A DNA stretch of 64,000 nucleotides from Symbiodinium kawagutii (lineage: Eukaryota > Sar > Dinophyceae > Suessiales > Symbiodiniaceae), in the NCBI GenBank assembly GCA_009767595.1, contig VSDK01028021.1, positions 67,905-131,904 on the forward strand, read 5' to 3'. Positions within the stretch are counted from its first letter, which is position 1. Every line of letters begins with the position of its first letter. Shown in pieces: positions 12,514 through 24,590 of the stretch. Below the pieces are notes generated by a model. It was not told where the DNA came from and did no database searches. It saw only the letters and a program-made list of their open reading frames with translations. Position numbers and translations under genes: made by a program.

Positions 12514-12940
12514 CAGAGACCGCCGTCGCAGGGCAGACTCCCTGAAAACAATTCGCTAACATGATTAACTAATTTGCAATACTTATGCAAATAATATGTT
12601 ATGGTCTTGCGCACAGTATTCTCCTACACTTAGCAGAACCTCCCAGGTCGCAGAGACCGTCGTCGAAGGGCACACTCCCTGAGCAGCCCCTGCAGCAGAC
12701 AACGCGCCAACATATTTTATTTTGTAATATCCAAAAATATCGTTTTGCGCAAGGGTTTCTTCCCACCCCTAGCGAAACCTCCCAGGTCGCAGAGACCGCC
12801 GTCGCAGGGTACACTCCCTGAGCGGCCCTGCAGCAGACAATTTGCCAACATAATTGCTCTATATTGTTGTGGTCTTGCGCAAGGTTTTCTCCTAGCATGA
12901 GACAAAGGTGGCAGAGACCGGGGCGTCAGGGCTAGGTCCC
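12514..12940. repeat. Tandem repeat, about 137-bp unit, 3-4 copies
   Basis: Units start with CAGAGACCG at 12514, 12651, 12790 and 12912 (spacing 137, 139, 122). Each has CAGACTCCCTGA/CACTCCCTGAGC, a GCCAACAT block, TTGCGCAAGG and an (A)CCTCCCAGGTCG end. Copies are diverged, and more copies may lie in the gap upstream. Confidence 0.85.
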
Positions 12941-12999
12941 ATCAGGGGCATGACCCACGACAGGTGGGCAAACTCGTGAATATGCAGATTACTGTTCAT

Positions 13000-14050
13000 A
13001 TTTGGTTTTTGCGTATTACGAAGAGCACATGATTGGCTTCGTGGCGGGTTTGCTCACCGCGCTGCTGCTGCAGCCCGGCCATGCTGCGGGCATCAGCGTG
13101 ACTACGCCCAAAGTATCAAAAAATTGCATGGTACAATGTTCAGCCGCTGCTAGACCTACTACCTCCAACAAATTTGCAACTCAATTCCCAAGCTGTGGTC
13201 TTCATCTGCGCAAACATGATCTATGCAAACACGTTGCAAATTCGACGCGTTACAAATTATGCACCCAAACAAGATTCAAACTTTCGTTGCGCTGGTGGAC
13301 TGCGATTATTGCATAATACTACTCAACCATACACATGATTCAGCTATCATTGAGTAATGTTGACTACTATTGAACGGTTGGTTGACCCCAGGAGCTCATA
13401 AAACAAAAAAAATATTTGCCTGTGAGATGCACCGCGAAATCTGAATCCTGCAAAAGAAAAAAAAGAGCTGGCTTTTTTTTCCAGGTAAACCCGGCAACCC
13501 AGAAGTGCAACAGATACAGGTGTTCATCCCAAAATGAGTTGCCCTGGAGAGCTGCCTTTCAACATATCTCAGATCATCTCAGATCCATGTCATCATATGC
13601 CTTGAGCCGACAAAAACAGGCCCTTGGATGCTGTTGAATGTTGTTTGCCACTTGGTATTAGCAGCAGGATGAATGGAGCTGTTTCATGCTATTTACAGAT
13701 TTTTGCAGTAAACCCTAGTAAACCTTGGAGTTGGTTTTTATTGATTGTGTCAAATCTATTGTTTATTCTTTCTCCGGCGCTATGCAGTACCACTACATGG
13801 CGTCCGCCTGCCAGCAGTGAACACACCCAATATGTTGATTGTTTCTTTTTTTGTGGTCAGTAGTTTTGAGATATCCTTTTCATTCGAGCTTTTGCATTAA
13901 TGTGCGAGTAGCGGGCCTCAGGCCGGTCATCCAACAAGCAGTCTACCTGGTCTAGCGGTAGCCCTTTGGACGACCTGGCATTTGGAGCATCGCCCTTGCC
14001 GGCCAGTCATGACCATTGGGCATTAAAACAAATATTTGGGATGGCTGGTT
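13000..14050. other. No convincing gene
   Basis: Short frames only. Nothing with splice or motif support. Confidence 0.45.
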
Positions 14051-14052
14051 GG

Positions 14053-14289
14053 CTAGTATTCGTGGGATGGGGTGACCAACCACCAAGCAGGTGAGTACAA
14101 ATAATAGACCATCCAAAGGTGGCTGGGAAGCAGAGGCCGTAGCTTCCCACGCAGGAGAAGTGAGCCCCATGCATTGCTGGCAGCCGCCAGGTCAAACACC
14201 TCAATGGCCAGAAGTATGTCTGAGCCGATGCTGCTGAGACGAGGTGAGACGTCCCAGACCTCCCATAGATTCCCATAGCACATTAGCAC
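14053..14289 (-). CDS. Candidate exon, unknown
   Basis: The minus frame is open for 78 codons, including SIGSDILLAIEVFDLAAASN and GSLLLRGKLRPLLPSHL. GC content is higher than the flanks. An acceptor-like CTCAGCAG precedes the ATCGGC segment in minus orientation. No family recognised. Confidence 0.3.
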   Translation of the reverse strand: MLMCYGNLWEVWDVSPRLSSIGSDILLAIEVFDLAAASNAWGSLLLRGKLRPLLPSHLWMVYYLYSPAWWLVTPSHEY

Positions 14290-17200
14290 ATGTCATGTGC
14301 ATGTACGAAGGGGGGGGGCGTGTGCGTGGGTACTCGTAGGTATGTTTTGATTTTGTTTGGGTGAATTTTTATGGCATTTTTTGCCTCCGCAGCAGGTTCA
14401 AGTCCCCACAAACCGAGTGACTGAGCCCAAATGTGGCTCGGATTGGGGCAGATCGCTCTGAAGCAGATCTTTGATATTTTTCAGACTTTGCTGATCATCC
14501 CTTATCAAGGTTAATACTAATCATCCTTCTACGATCAGCATCCTATACTGTACGTATCATTGCTAAACCGACCTATGATGGGCTTTCAGAGGTTAACAAG
14601 CAACCATTCAGTTTCAGAAATGATTGGTCTCTCTTCTTGTTTTGGTTATGCCGCAACAAGCCCCAACGCACAATTCAGCTAGTTACTAATCAAAATAGAT
14701 AATAATAGCCTATACCACGCATATCCAAGCATGTCCAAGCATGTCCAAGCATGTCCAAGCATGTCCAACCAATATCCAAAAGGACACATTACTACCACTA
14801 CCACTCATCATGGTCATTGATTGGGTGGCAAAAATCAACTGCCAGTCATATTGGATCCAGATTGATAAAGCACCTCACTTGTGGTAAAGCCGGGGGTTGT
14901 TTACAAATACGGATCTACCATTAAGCTTCATTCATCGCCAACGATCACAACTCAAAGCAGCTGTTGGTTGTTAACCCACACGTAAAAGATATCCCGTCAA
15001 GCATAGTGAACCATGATCAACCATTTGCTACACAACCATATTTTCAACGACGATTGCGAGCCGAGGTTTGGACAACCATTGACATTAATCATTTAATGTT
15101 GAACAAAGTTGAACAAAGGTTATTATACAATGAGCCATTTTGTCAAATTTCTTACCAAGTAATCAGCCATTAACCAACAAAACCACCATTTGCCGACCAC
15201 CATCAACCATTACTATTACCACATGACCAATGTCAACCTGCACATGACGATATCAACCTGTACTCTTAGAACACTATTACCATCCCCATGACGCATTAAC
15301 TACCACTGACCCACTGGGGCAAGGGGCAACCACTTTTTAGCCGCCAATCCCAACCACAGCCACGGGTGCTTAGCCATCCCTACTTGGACCTTCAGCCACC
15401 CCACCACCAGGCGACAAGCCCAAGGAGCTGCCAAGTCTCAAAGCGGAGAAGTGCCACGTCGACATGGGCGGAGCATCGGGAACCCTCAAACTCCACCACT
15501 AAAGCACTACGAAGGTGCACACCTCCCACCGCAACACCATTTTACATCTTTTTCGCTGAAACACCCAGGAAAACAGGCACAACATCACCACAATACAACC
15601 CTGCCTCCTGAGCAAACCCAAGGGTGTAACATTTTTTTTCCGTGCGGCATCCATCAACGCGTTCCCTACCAGACTCCTCAACATCCGACGAGGATGGGCC
15701 GCTGAGGCACCAGCTTCGCCGTCGCAGCGCTTGGTTGGATGGCAACATGCGATAGCGCCGCCCGAAGCGGCGCCGGGTCCGAGTCGCCAGGCGTCGGCTG
15801 GGGGAAGTTTTTGATCTTTTTGCGTTGCCTGGCGCCCCACGGAGTTACAGAAGAGGCGGCTTTCCAACAGGTCAGACGTGACGAGAGATGTGTGTGATAT
15901 GATCAGATATGGGTATAGTAGGGACGATCATGGCAAGATGTTGTTGATTGTTGTTTCCATGTTTGACATGACGCGGATATAGATATAGTCAGCCAGACAA
16001 TTGTTGTTAGTCTTGAGCTACCCTTGTGGTCCTTTTTGGTTTCTTGGAATTGATGATCTCCGGAATTGTTAGCCGCCCATGCAGTGGGAGCACCAGCCAG
16101 GAATTTTAGATACGCGGATCGCTGCACGGCAAAGCCGTTGTCAGCAGTTAGTTTTGCAGCCAATGGCTAGGGATTCGAGGTTCGCTGCCTAGAAACTCAG
16201 TTCAGCAATCAATCAATACAACATAAGATATTTTAGATACATATGTATGTATTTGGTTTTATACATGTATAAATGTGTATCAATAAATATTTTTAGAAAT
16301 CTCGCAATAATCAATATACGATCTTCATTTGTATAAATGTATAGATATACATACATATACCTATGTGTACACATGTGAGGGATGATCATGGTGTTTTTTT
16401 AGATAGGTAGATCGATGGATAGATACATATCGACAGAGAGAGGGAGATACATACACACATGCAGACACACGCCCATAGATGTGCAGACGCGGTCAGATAA
16501 TTAGAGAGATAGATTGGTAGATATTTAATCTAGCCAGTGAAATATATAATAGATAGACAATTAAGTAGGCAATTAGACGGTTGGATAGGTAGATAGGTAG
16601 CTAATTCACTAGATACATGGAAAGGGACAGTTGGCTGGCTAGATAGACAAGAATACATCCATAGGCAGGTAGATAAATAGACAGTCGCCAGTTAGCTGGA
16701 AGATAGGTAGATAGATAGTTTGGTAGGGCGCCTCTGTGAGGCGGCGGACAGCCAAGCCCAGCGAGAGAGAGAGAGAGAGATAGTTTGGTAAGGTAGCTAG
16801 GCACATGGATAGACAGATAGAAGGCAAAAGCAACAGTAGATACAGAGAGGTGGGAAATTACATGGATAGAAAGATTGATAGGTAAAGAGCTGGATAGACA
16901 AATGGCTTGGCATATTGATACACAGATTGGCCCAGAGGCAGACAGCTAGACACGGAAAGACAGAGGCAGAAACATGTAGAAACAAGATTACGCAAAAAAC
17001 CGGCAGACAGTCTCGGTAGCATCTTGTGAACAGTTTTCATGCATCATGGAGAGATGGCAAGGAGAACCCCTCCACAGTTACTTCAACACTTTCTTCAAAA
17101 CGACAAGGCTGCTAAATCCTGCACTGAAAGACAAGTCCGGCTAAACTTGCATGGTTTATGAACTAATTGCATTGGTGCAGCTGTGTGTTGGGCACACATC

Positions 17201-18200
17201 CATTGTATATTCCCAAATTTCTGAAGCTGGAGGAACAGTCAACTTGAGTCAATGGGCAGTGGGCAGTGAACATCCTCATACCTAGAGATTGGCAACCTTT
17301 TGGTCTCAGATATTTTCAGCGTAATTCGTGCGGAAGCGGGTGCTGACACACAAATTTGGAGGCGAGGATGACTGGCAGGAAATTTCACTATTGCCATGGT
17401 TTTTATACCCCAGCAACCACGGTGCTATTGACTATTTTGAATAGTTAGCCGGGCCATGCGGGGCCTATCTCAATTTTGGTCTACAGCTCCAGGTTTCGAG
17501 ATGCTTGTCCATTTAACTTCTCTCTTTGGGGATGGAAAACAAGTTGCTTCATGTTGGTGTGCTCTTATACTTCTTTATCCGATGAACGCTGCAGCAATCA
17601 CACAAGTGTCGATCTATCTTGACGGATGCTCTCCTATCCCATCTACTGTCTCCTACCCAATCCTATCCCACCTGGCCGTCCATCAAATGAAATTTTGAAG
17701 CTGTATCAAGAGCAATCAATTTGCACATGCCTCGCGCGCGCTCGCGCATACAGGTACTGGCATTCACATTTTCAATCGTATACATGCCCCAGCCATATAT
17801 AGAAAAACATGGAACAACGAATGTATTATATCATAAAAGTCTATTTTCCACGCGTATATGATTGCGTGTGCCAGTGACCCTTTGACAACATGATGTTTGA
17901 CTCCAGAGGAACCAAGGCTTCGCACGTATTTTTGAAGGGTATCAGACACCGATCCATCCTTGACGGTCCAGACGAGCTTTGAGAAGGTTTCTTTACAGAC
18001 TACAGACAGGTGAACTGCCGTGAAAAGTGTGTTAAACCAAGTTCTTGAGTGGATGCCATTGTTTACTCCTTGTTCCTTGTTCTTTTTTGGAACAGAGTTG
18101 GCATTAAACAGGCATTATTTACCAGTTTGTATCCCATGAATGCATTTCAAATATCCTGGTTTAACCATGTCATGACCTGGGTTCAATGCCACAGTCCTTT
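14290..18200. other. Mostly non-coding, repeat-rich
   Basis: Contains five 10-bp CATGTCCAAG-type units (14724-14771), a GC-rich island at 15690-15870 open on both strands, and a long degenerate GATA/TAGA-rich stretch (16370-16990). A frame with RKRVLTHKFGGEDDWQ near 17330-17385, after a pyrimidine-rich AG, could be an exon but has a stop right at the acceptor. Confidence 0.5.
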
Positions 18201-18208
18201 GCCACTTT

Positions 18209-18447
18209 GTGGTGGCACTTACCTTCCAGGCACGTTTTTGCGGCATGATAGCTGTCAGCCATTTCATTGGCAGGGATGGCTGGTGCAGATGCATAGGTAT
18301 TGGAATCTATTGGATAGGGCCGACTGTTGTCGACAGCAGACACACCAACATGGTGCGCCGCATCGCACAGAAAAAGGCTTCAAGCGCAGCCATAGCAGAG
18401 GCATGGAAAAGACCTGGGAAGCCAGGATTAAAGGGAATTCAGGTTAG
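18209..18447 (+). CDS. Candidate exon, unknown basic segment
   Basis: An open frame includes NMVRRIAQKKASSAAIAEAW and KRPGKPGLKGIQ, then GT (CAG|GTTAGA). The lysine/alanine-rich composition is exon-like for this genome, but the acceptor is not evident and the start given is only the first Met. Confidence 0.28.
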
Positions 18448-20300
18448 AGGAAGCCAATTGGGAATTTTCTTCTTCGCAGTGATGAACGAAAGATGGCGAA
18501 TGGAAGTAGAACGTCTACTGTAGGAATTGTAGACAGACAACCCCGGAAATCCATGAAGATCGTGAAAATCCATGCAGAATCCATGCAGTTCCAAAAAAAT
18601 CCATACAAATACATTACTGTAACATCATTGAGCATCTGCCATTTGCAACGTCCAGTTCTCTTTCTGGGTTCTGACGGCAGGTGGTATCCAGTGGTGGGTG
18701 AAAACAGCTGCAGGTGAAACGGCGGCTCGCTGCGGCCGTCGCTCGGTGTGAACGCCGATGCCGCCAGGTGGCGACTCATAGTGGTTCCATGATCAGGCTG
18801 AGTCTGGCTTGTATATGTATTCATGATTCATGTTTGGATTTTTTCCCTATTTATAAATTACATTTGTTCATGTATAGTATTTAAATGTATATAAGTGCTT
18901 GAAATTATTTAGACGCATATATGTGTATATTTGTACTGCGAATTTACGTTTACATATGCATACACACATAAGAATCGATGCCGCTCAGAGTTTGCTTCGT
19001 CCCCTTGTTTTTGCTATCCTTCAGCACCGGAACCTGTGCAACTTCATTTGCTTTCCAGACAAGAGACCGCACCAAAAAGAGGGTTTCCAAAAACATCCAG
19101 TCAATACTTCGATGGCAGGTATAAGATGAGACCACTACACCTCCCAACTCATTTTCGATTTCTTTGGTAGGGAAACTCGAGCGTGGCTGATATTGTTGCA
19201 GCTCATGAAGCTGATGATAGTTAACAGCGGTTCTATCGAAAATAGCAGTGACACATATGGGTGTATATGGTGGCACTTTCCCGATCATTCCGAAGCAACC
19301 AGCTATGGTTGTGGACAAACCATGGCAAACCCATATGTCAATAGCCTTGCTGTACTGGCGTTCCGTTGTTGTCCGTCACTGACGCCCCAATTCAGCACCC
19401 TAATTATATTCACATGGCACAGAAAAGGTCTTGCAACCCGTTTCCTCGGAATGTGTTTGATTCTGGGGTTTCTACTGTAGATGTTTCTAGGGAGGTTCTT
19501 GGTGTGGCTTTCAACCAGAATATTCATTGCATCCTTCATGTCCTCCTGGCACCACTAGTTACGAAAGCCAGGTGACGCGGTTTGACATTGCTACTTTCGG
19601 AATTATTCACTTCTGCAACAAGCACAGAGGCTCCAGAGTGGCAAGCGAGAAGAGAGCATGGGTAGCTTTGTTTTTTTATGTCACCAGCGCCGAGGAAGCC
19701 ATGCAAGATGCACTGCTGAGCTTTAATGACAGAGCCATGTTCTCAGAAGCACAGTTATGGGGTCTTTGGGGGTGGAGATTGGGCCACCATAAACCCAGCC
19801 ACCCCAAAAAGCCGTGTCTGGTGGGGTACTAACTAGACATCAAAAGCACAGTGCTACATGGCTCCAAAAAACGCCCTAAAGTCAGATGGTTTCCGTGGTG
19901 GTTTCCCTCAGCCAAAAATCAGACGCACTGTTTCTGTGATGTGTTGGTCCTTTTTGGCATTCCCTTGGACTAGTGACTAGTGCATTCATTCTGAAACTTT
20001 CATTCGGGTGCTGAGAACAAGAAGCTTTTTTCAGAGGAGGAGGCCAAACAATCCATTCCGCTCCTATCCAGGAGCGCAAAGGGGCAGCATCAACATCATG
20101 TAACGCTATCTGTTCAACTCTGCAGAGGCCATGGTAGTTGTAATCAATGCCCCTGCTGCTCCACTAATAGCTGGCTCCTCCATATCCCTCCTGTGCAGCC
20201 CAGGGACGGGCTCTTGCAAATCAGCTGCCGGACTGCGCTGGGGGCCGCCTGGTGCTCCAAGCCATCCCAAATCCATCCCAAAGTGGGCTTTTCATCAGGA
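18448..20300. other. No convincing gene
   Basis: A frame around 19560-19760 includes VTSAEEAMQDALLSFNDRAM and could be an exon; borders are not visible. The remainder is AT-rich with stops in all frames. Confidence 0.4.
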
Positions 20301-20411
20301 GGCTATGGGTCAATATTAACCGAGAATAATGGGGAATAATCACCAACAATAGTGGGAAAACAATGGTTAATGCTGGGGGAACCAGGGGTACAGGGTTTTG
20401 ACCCACAGCCA
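20301..20411 (+). mobile_element. Short TIR element (MITE-like), family 1, copy 2
   Basis: Same termini as the copy at 121-233 (GGCTATGGGTCAA ... TTGACCCACAGCC) and colinear inside. Flanks read AGGA on both sides, a 4-bp target duplication. Confidence 0.75.
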
Positions 20412-21003
20412 GGAAACCAGCCAGGGTACCAGCATGACCAGTCTCAAAGTTTGGCTGAGCTCCTCCGTGGTTGGCCGCCATCGTGCACCTCTAAAGGTGT
20501 GTGGTCCATGGCTGATGCTAATCAAAAAATAATCAGATTCAGCTGTCAATCAACCATGGCCACTTTTACCATAAGATAGCTACCTATCAAACATCGGAAG
20601 GGTTCTGAACTGGGACCTGCCATGTTTGGATGGCTTTGGGACACCCAGCAACAGCAATTTGCTTCCAAATGAGGCAGGACAATTTCGGCGCCATACAACA
20701 CACAGTCGGGCTTCTGGCTCAAGGTGATTTGGCACAGCACTTTGGGCACTTGATCCGAGCGGGCATCCGGTTTGCACCCAGGTGTGGACAAAGTCCAACA
20801 GCTATGCGTGGCGTGTTTGAGTATTACCCGTGGCCGGTCTATCAACATTGGACCATTGAATTGACTGCAACAGGGGCAATTAGATATAAGATGACCGAAG
20901 ACCACTCAATCAGTCTTGAGTTCAAGTCGTAATATGACTACTAAGTATTAGGACAATAATAAGTCTGAATCAGCAAAAACGTGCCAGATGGTCAGCTTTT
21001 CAG

Positions 21004-21135
21004 GGGATCCAACAGACAGTTGTTCCGGGTCCGCAGGACAAAGCCTATGCCGGAGTTCTAGAGTCCGTCCGCCGACGCTTTGAGGAGGCCGAACCGAAGC
21101 TATCGGACGAATATCCGCAGAACATGATCAAATGA
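21004..21135 (+). CDS. Terminal exon of an unrecognised gene
   Basis: The acceptor gtcagcttttcag is followed, in phase 0, by 43 codons and TGA. The sequence includes GPQDKAYAGVLESVRRRFEE and AEPKLSDEYPQNMIK, a clear amphipathic helical pattern with high-GC codons that end where AT-rich DNA resumes. Upstream exons were not identified. It lies about 0.7 kb before the next gene, in the same direction. No family recognised. Confidence 0.55.
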   Translation, partial: GIQQTVVPGPQDKAYAGVLESVRRRFEEAEPKLSDEYPQNMIK

Positions 21136-21360
21136 AACATACTTAGAATATAATAGACTTATAGAAAACAACTGCGTAGAATATACATTGCATGGCTTTT
21201 GGGTAAAGCATACGTTTTGCCCATGAGTTGGTGATGAATCAAGCGATGTGCGGGGTCAGTTCTGGTCCTGTCACTGCGGCCAGGCGGAAGCACTACAAAA
21301 GCCAAGAGCTCAGAGGGGACGGTTCCTAACTTCTGATCATGGATGGTAGTGGGAGAATTG

Positions 21361-21450
21361 ACAGATAGATATGATAGGATATGATAAGATAAGATTGGAT
21401 ATGATAGGATAGGATAGGATATGATAGGATATGATAAGATAGGATATGAT
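21361..21450. repeat. GATAG/GATATGATAGGA degenerate tandem repeat
   Basis: About 90 bases of 5-10-bp GATA-type units lying between the exon ending at 21135 and the gene starting at 21831. Confidence 0.9.
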
Positions 21451-21824
21451 GAATTACAACACGTACGTGTTGCAACAGGAGGCCAGAAGTCTTGCACGAG
21501 GAATTCGCTTATCTTGCACATTTGAGAAAGGGGGTTGGTGCCTTAGCAGCCTGGCAGTTTGATTTGACTGAATGAGCATAGGCTTGAACAATGCCCTTCT
21601 ATGTATCCTGAAGCCAGCTGTGGCGGAGTCCGGATAGGGTTGGTTTGACCACGCCACTTTGGCTTTGGGCACAGATGGCTGTTCCATGACTATGGTGCCC
21701 GTTTATGAGTTTTGATTTTTCTGCCTATGAACTCACTATATGTGATCATTATGAGGCAATCACTGTGTGTTTGCGTTTTTGCCGGCACCTTGGCTCAGAC
21801 CGGACCTCATCCTTACCTTTGTCC

Positions 21825-21826
21825 AG
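21825..21826 (+). promoter_or_regulatory. Probable spliced-leader acceptor AG
   Basis: The pyrimidine-rich ccttacctttgtccag ends 4 bases before the chosen ATG at 21831. Dinoflagellate mRNAs receive a spliced leader, so this AG could define the 5' end of the mRNA. A normal cis acceptor of an undetected upstream exon is the alternative. Confidence 0.5.
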
Positions 21827-21830
21827 CGCC

Positions 21831-22911
21831 ATGGTGAACCACCAGCCAGCCAAGACCAAGGCCAAGGCTGTGAAAAGGGTGCGATCCAAGGCATCCAAGT
21901 CCAAGGAAGCATCAGCAGTGAAAGGGCAGCTGCCATGTTCCCCCCATGCAGTGATGGAGCCTACCGACAAGGTGAAGCAGTCCAACTGTCCAGGGGTAAA
22001 TGACAGGATGTGGAAATGCCAAGGCAAATCGGTGCAGGACGTGGTTGGCAAGATGCTGTATTACCATCCCAACAAAAGCCCTGATAAGTTACTGAAGTAC
22101 AGCCTGCCGGACCTCCGCTATGACTTGAAGTGGGGTTATTTGAAGCTGAAGTCCGGCAGGAAGTCAGCGTCGGCCAAGACAAAGGCATCGCCCATGGCAT
22201 CGTCGTCTGCCAGGGCCTCATCGTCGTCCAAGGCCTCATCTTCCACCAGGGCCGCCCCCAGGGCGTCGTCGTTTGCCAGGGCCTCCCGCATGGCATCGTC
22301 CGCCAAGGCGTCATCATCGTCTGCCAAGCCCTCTGCCAGGGCGTCCTCGTCCGCCAGGGCGTCGTCGTCCACCAAGGGAGCTTCGTCCACCAGGGCATCC
22401 TCGTCTGCCAGGGCCTCGCCCAGGGCATCGTCCGCCAGAAAAACGAGGGCCTCGTCTGCCAGTGCTGCGAAGCCCAGGAGCCGTGCCAAGGGAGGCCAGT
22501 CTTCGGGCAAAGTGAAAGGAGCCTTGCCTTGTGCGCCCAACTGCGTGATGATCCCCACCGACAAGATCCCTCAGTGCGAAGGCATCAGAAATCGAATGAA
22601 GAAATGCCGCAACAAGACTGTGCAGGAGCTGCTAATTCCCTTGGTGCCTGTAGTGTATGTCTTGCATGTTTTTGTCTCACCTTTGTTTGCTTGCTTATGC
22701 TTTCTTTACTTTCCTCCGCCTGCATAGACCTTAGGCGCACTCGTTCCTACGCGCAGGGAAACGAACACGCCAAAAAACATAAACAGACACTGCACAGGAG
22801 GTGCTGGGAAAGATGCGCTACAAGCACCCGGCGAAGTGCCCAGACGGCCTGATCACCTACGGTCTGTTGGACTTGAAGTATGATCTCAAGCTACTCGGCC
22901 AGGAACTATAG
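21831..22911 (+). CDS. Basic two-domain protein with Ser/Ala/Arg/Lys-rich linker; two exons
   Basis: Exons 21831-22625 and 22798-22911 encode about 302 residues. A lysine-rich N-terminus (about 1-32) precedes domain 1 (about 33-105): PC-x-P, PTDK, C-x-G-[VI]-x-[ND]-RM-x-KC, [ST]VQ-[DE]-V, GKM-x-Y-x-HP, DL-[RK]-YDLK. A roughly 120-residue linker of SSARAS/SSKASS-type repeats follows, then domain 2 with the same motifs. Domain 2 is interrupted at TVQ|EVLGKM. Aligning it with domain 1 (SVQDVVGKM) fixes a 172-bp intron that starts GAGCTG and ends CACAG, a GA-AG intron. Reading through without splicing loses the domain after VQEL. The linker resembles basic tails of chromatin or RNA-binding proteins, so a nucleic-acid or chromatin role is inference. 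I do not recognise the repeated domain. The ATG at 21831 is preferred to an upstream in-frame one at 21705 because the basic region and the putative leader acceptor start here. Confidence 0.8.
22180..22500 (+). repeat. Degenerate coding repeat (Ser/Ala/Arg linker)
   Basis: Units built on tcgtcgtc(c/t)gccagggc(c/g) vary in length but keep the reading frame, producing SSARAS-type blocks with occasional Lys, Pro, Met and Phe. Confidence 0.85.
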
Positions 22912-23125
22912 AAAAAGATATACATGTGTGCAAAGTGTTTGCTTGCGGAACTGAAGCTCTCAGCTTTGCTTCAGATAAAGAACCAACTTATAAACATCTA
23001 TGAACAACAACCAGATCATAAACAAGAACCGGAACATAACTTCTTGTAGGTTGAGCTTCACGCTACACTCAAACTGCACTCCGGCTGGTAGGACCTTCCA
23101 AAGAGTAGGGCGATGCCTGTCTCAG

Positions 23126-23228
23126 GTGCTCATACCTCGAGGTGAAGGCACCCAAGAAGGGGCAAAAGGCAGCCGAGAAACCCAGCCGCAGTGCCTTACC
23201 TACCAAGAAGGTGCACGGGCGCGACCTT
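23126..23228 (+). CDS. Candidate basic internal exon
   Basis: The acceptor gcctgtctcag, an open frame with KAPKKGQKAAEKPSRSALPT and KKVHGRDL, and a consensus donor (CTT|GTGAGT) make a convincing exon of 103 bases. The composition (Lys/Pro/Ala) recalls the basic regions of the protein ending at 22911, 215 bases upstream, but no domain is visible. The gene it belongs to is unknown. Confidence 0.52.
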
Positions 23229-24590
23229 GTGAGTTGTGGTTGTTCGTGGTTCCTGACTCCTGATGGGTTGATAGTGGTTGGTGATGGGTAATCATGGTTG
23301 AACCATAGTAGTCAAGTGGTTTTCCTGTGTCTATAGTGTTCATTGACTTTTGTAGCAATGTAGTGATGGTTACTGAATGTTAGTGATGCTTTGTGATGCT
23401 TAGTGATGACCATCTTCAGCTTCAAAAGGATCAAGGTCGGCGGTTGTGCACAGTGCCTGGCTCTTAATTGTGGATGCTCAGAGATCGAAACCAGAAAAGC
23501 ACACACGCAATGCAGTGAATTTACCCTCTGGTCAAATTACAAGGCAAAGGAGTATCTATCGTTTATAGCTGGTTTCCCATGGTTTCCCAGGGTTCCGGTC
23601 TCCATTGCTATGTTAGCTTACAGAGAGCTATGCTTTCAGATGTGGTTGGCGAAAAGCTAGGGCGTACATTCTCATTGCCTGCAGGGCCATCGAATTGGAC
23701 TTCTGTTGTTTTCTTTTTCTCTGAATTTCTCCTCCGTTGTCTTGAGAAACTTCAACGATCACTTCCCTTGACTCCGGGTATGTCAGGGTTCCCCCAGCTG
23801 CCTTTCTGCTAGATGCATTTGGCCTAACTTACATGCTGGGCAATGCAGATATCAACAGCACATTTTAGTTACCTTTGCTTCTAGCTCATCATTTTGTGTA
23901 GGCTTTTTTCCTGCCCTAGAGAACTTCTCCAGACCATTTGGGAGAGCGTTCTTTGATCCTGTGGTTTCTGGGATTTGAGCCAGCCAACACGAGGGCATAC
24001 CCCGAAAGTGCTGCTTTTCAGATGGAACTTGGGGCATCAATCTACAGGCAGGAGTACGATCCCCACAGTGGTGATGGCGCAAAGCCACTCAGCCTTCTGT
24101 TGCCACCCACCGGTTGGTGCTGGTTTTCGCCCACATGTTGGTGAGCTGAGCGTTCTTCCGGTCTCTCGTGGAAGAGTGCAGCCATTACTGGTTTCAAAGG
24201 CCGTCGTTATATATCGTTATACTATCATATATAATTGATTCGATAACGGTATGTATCTTGAGATATGGCCTTTCAGAATTTCCATGAATTGTCCACCAAT
24301 GCTCGGAGGACAAAGGACGAACCACAAAAAGTCCAAAGACTGCAAGGCGGAAGGCTGCCAAGACAGCTCAGGCACGACCAGCGTCTCCATGGTGTTCGCA
24401 GTTTTCATGTATTGCATCAAGCAACTGGATTGTTGCCTTCATTTGGTCCATTTTGGGTTGTGCACCCACGAGGCAGGTTGTTGACAGACAAGGATGACAA
24501 GGTTTTTGAAAGGCTGGAGGTGAGCAATTCGGTTCAAAGCTTGATATTCAAGGTTCAAAGTGAGCAGCCACCCGTCTAGTTTGAAGGTGA
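23229..24590. other. No convincing gene
   Basis: Open frames up to about 100 codons occur on both strands without splice or motif support. Confidence 0.45.

Noticed and set aside
12223..12614. Long open frames across the first gap
   Set aside because: The frames are made of N; the flanks show only a tandem repeat.
21961..22564. Minus-strand frames of 142-155 codons and a 240-codon plus frame over the Ser/Ala linker
   Set aside because: Shadows of the repetitive linker in other frames; they lack the duplicated domain.
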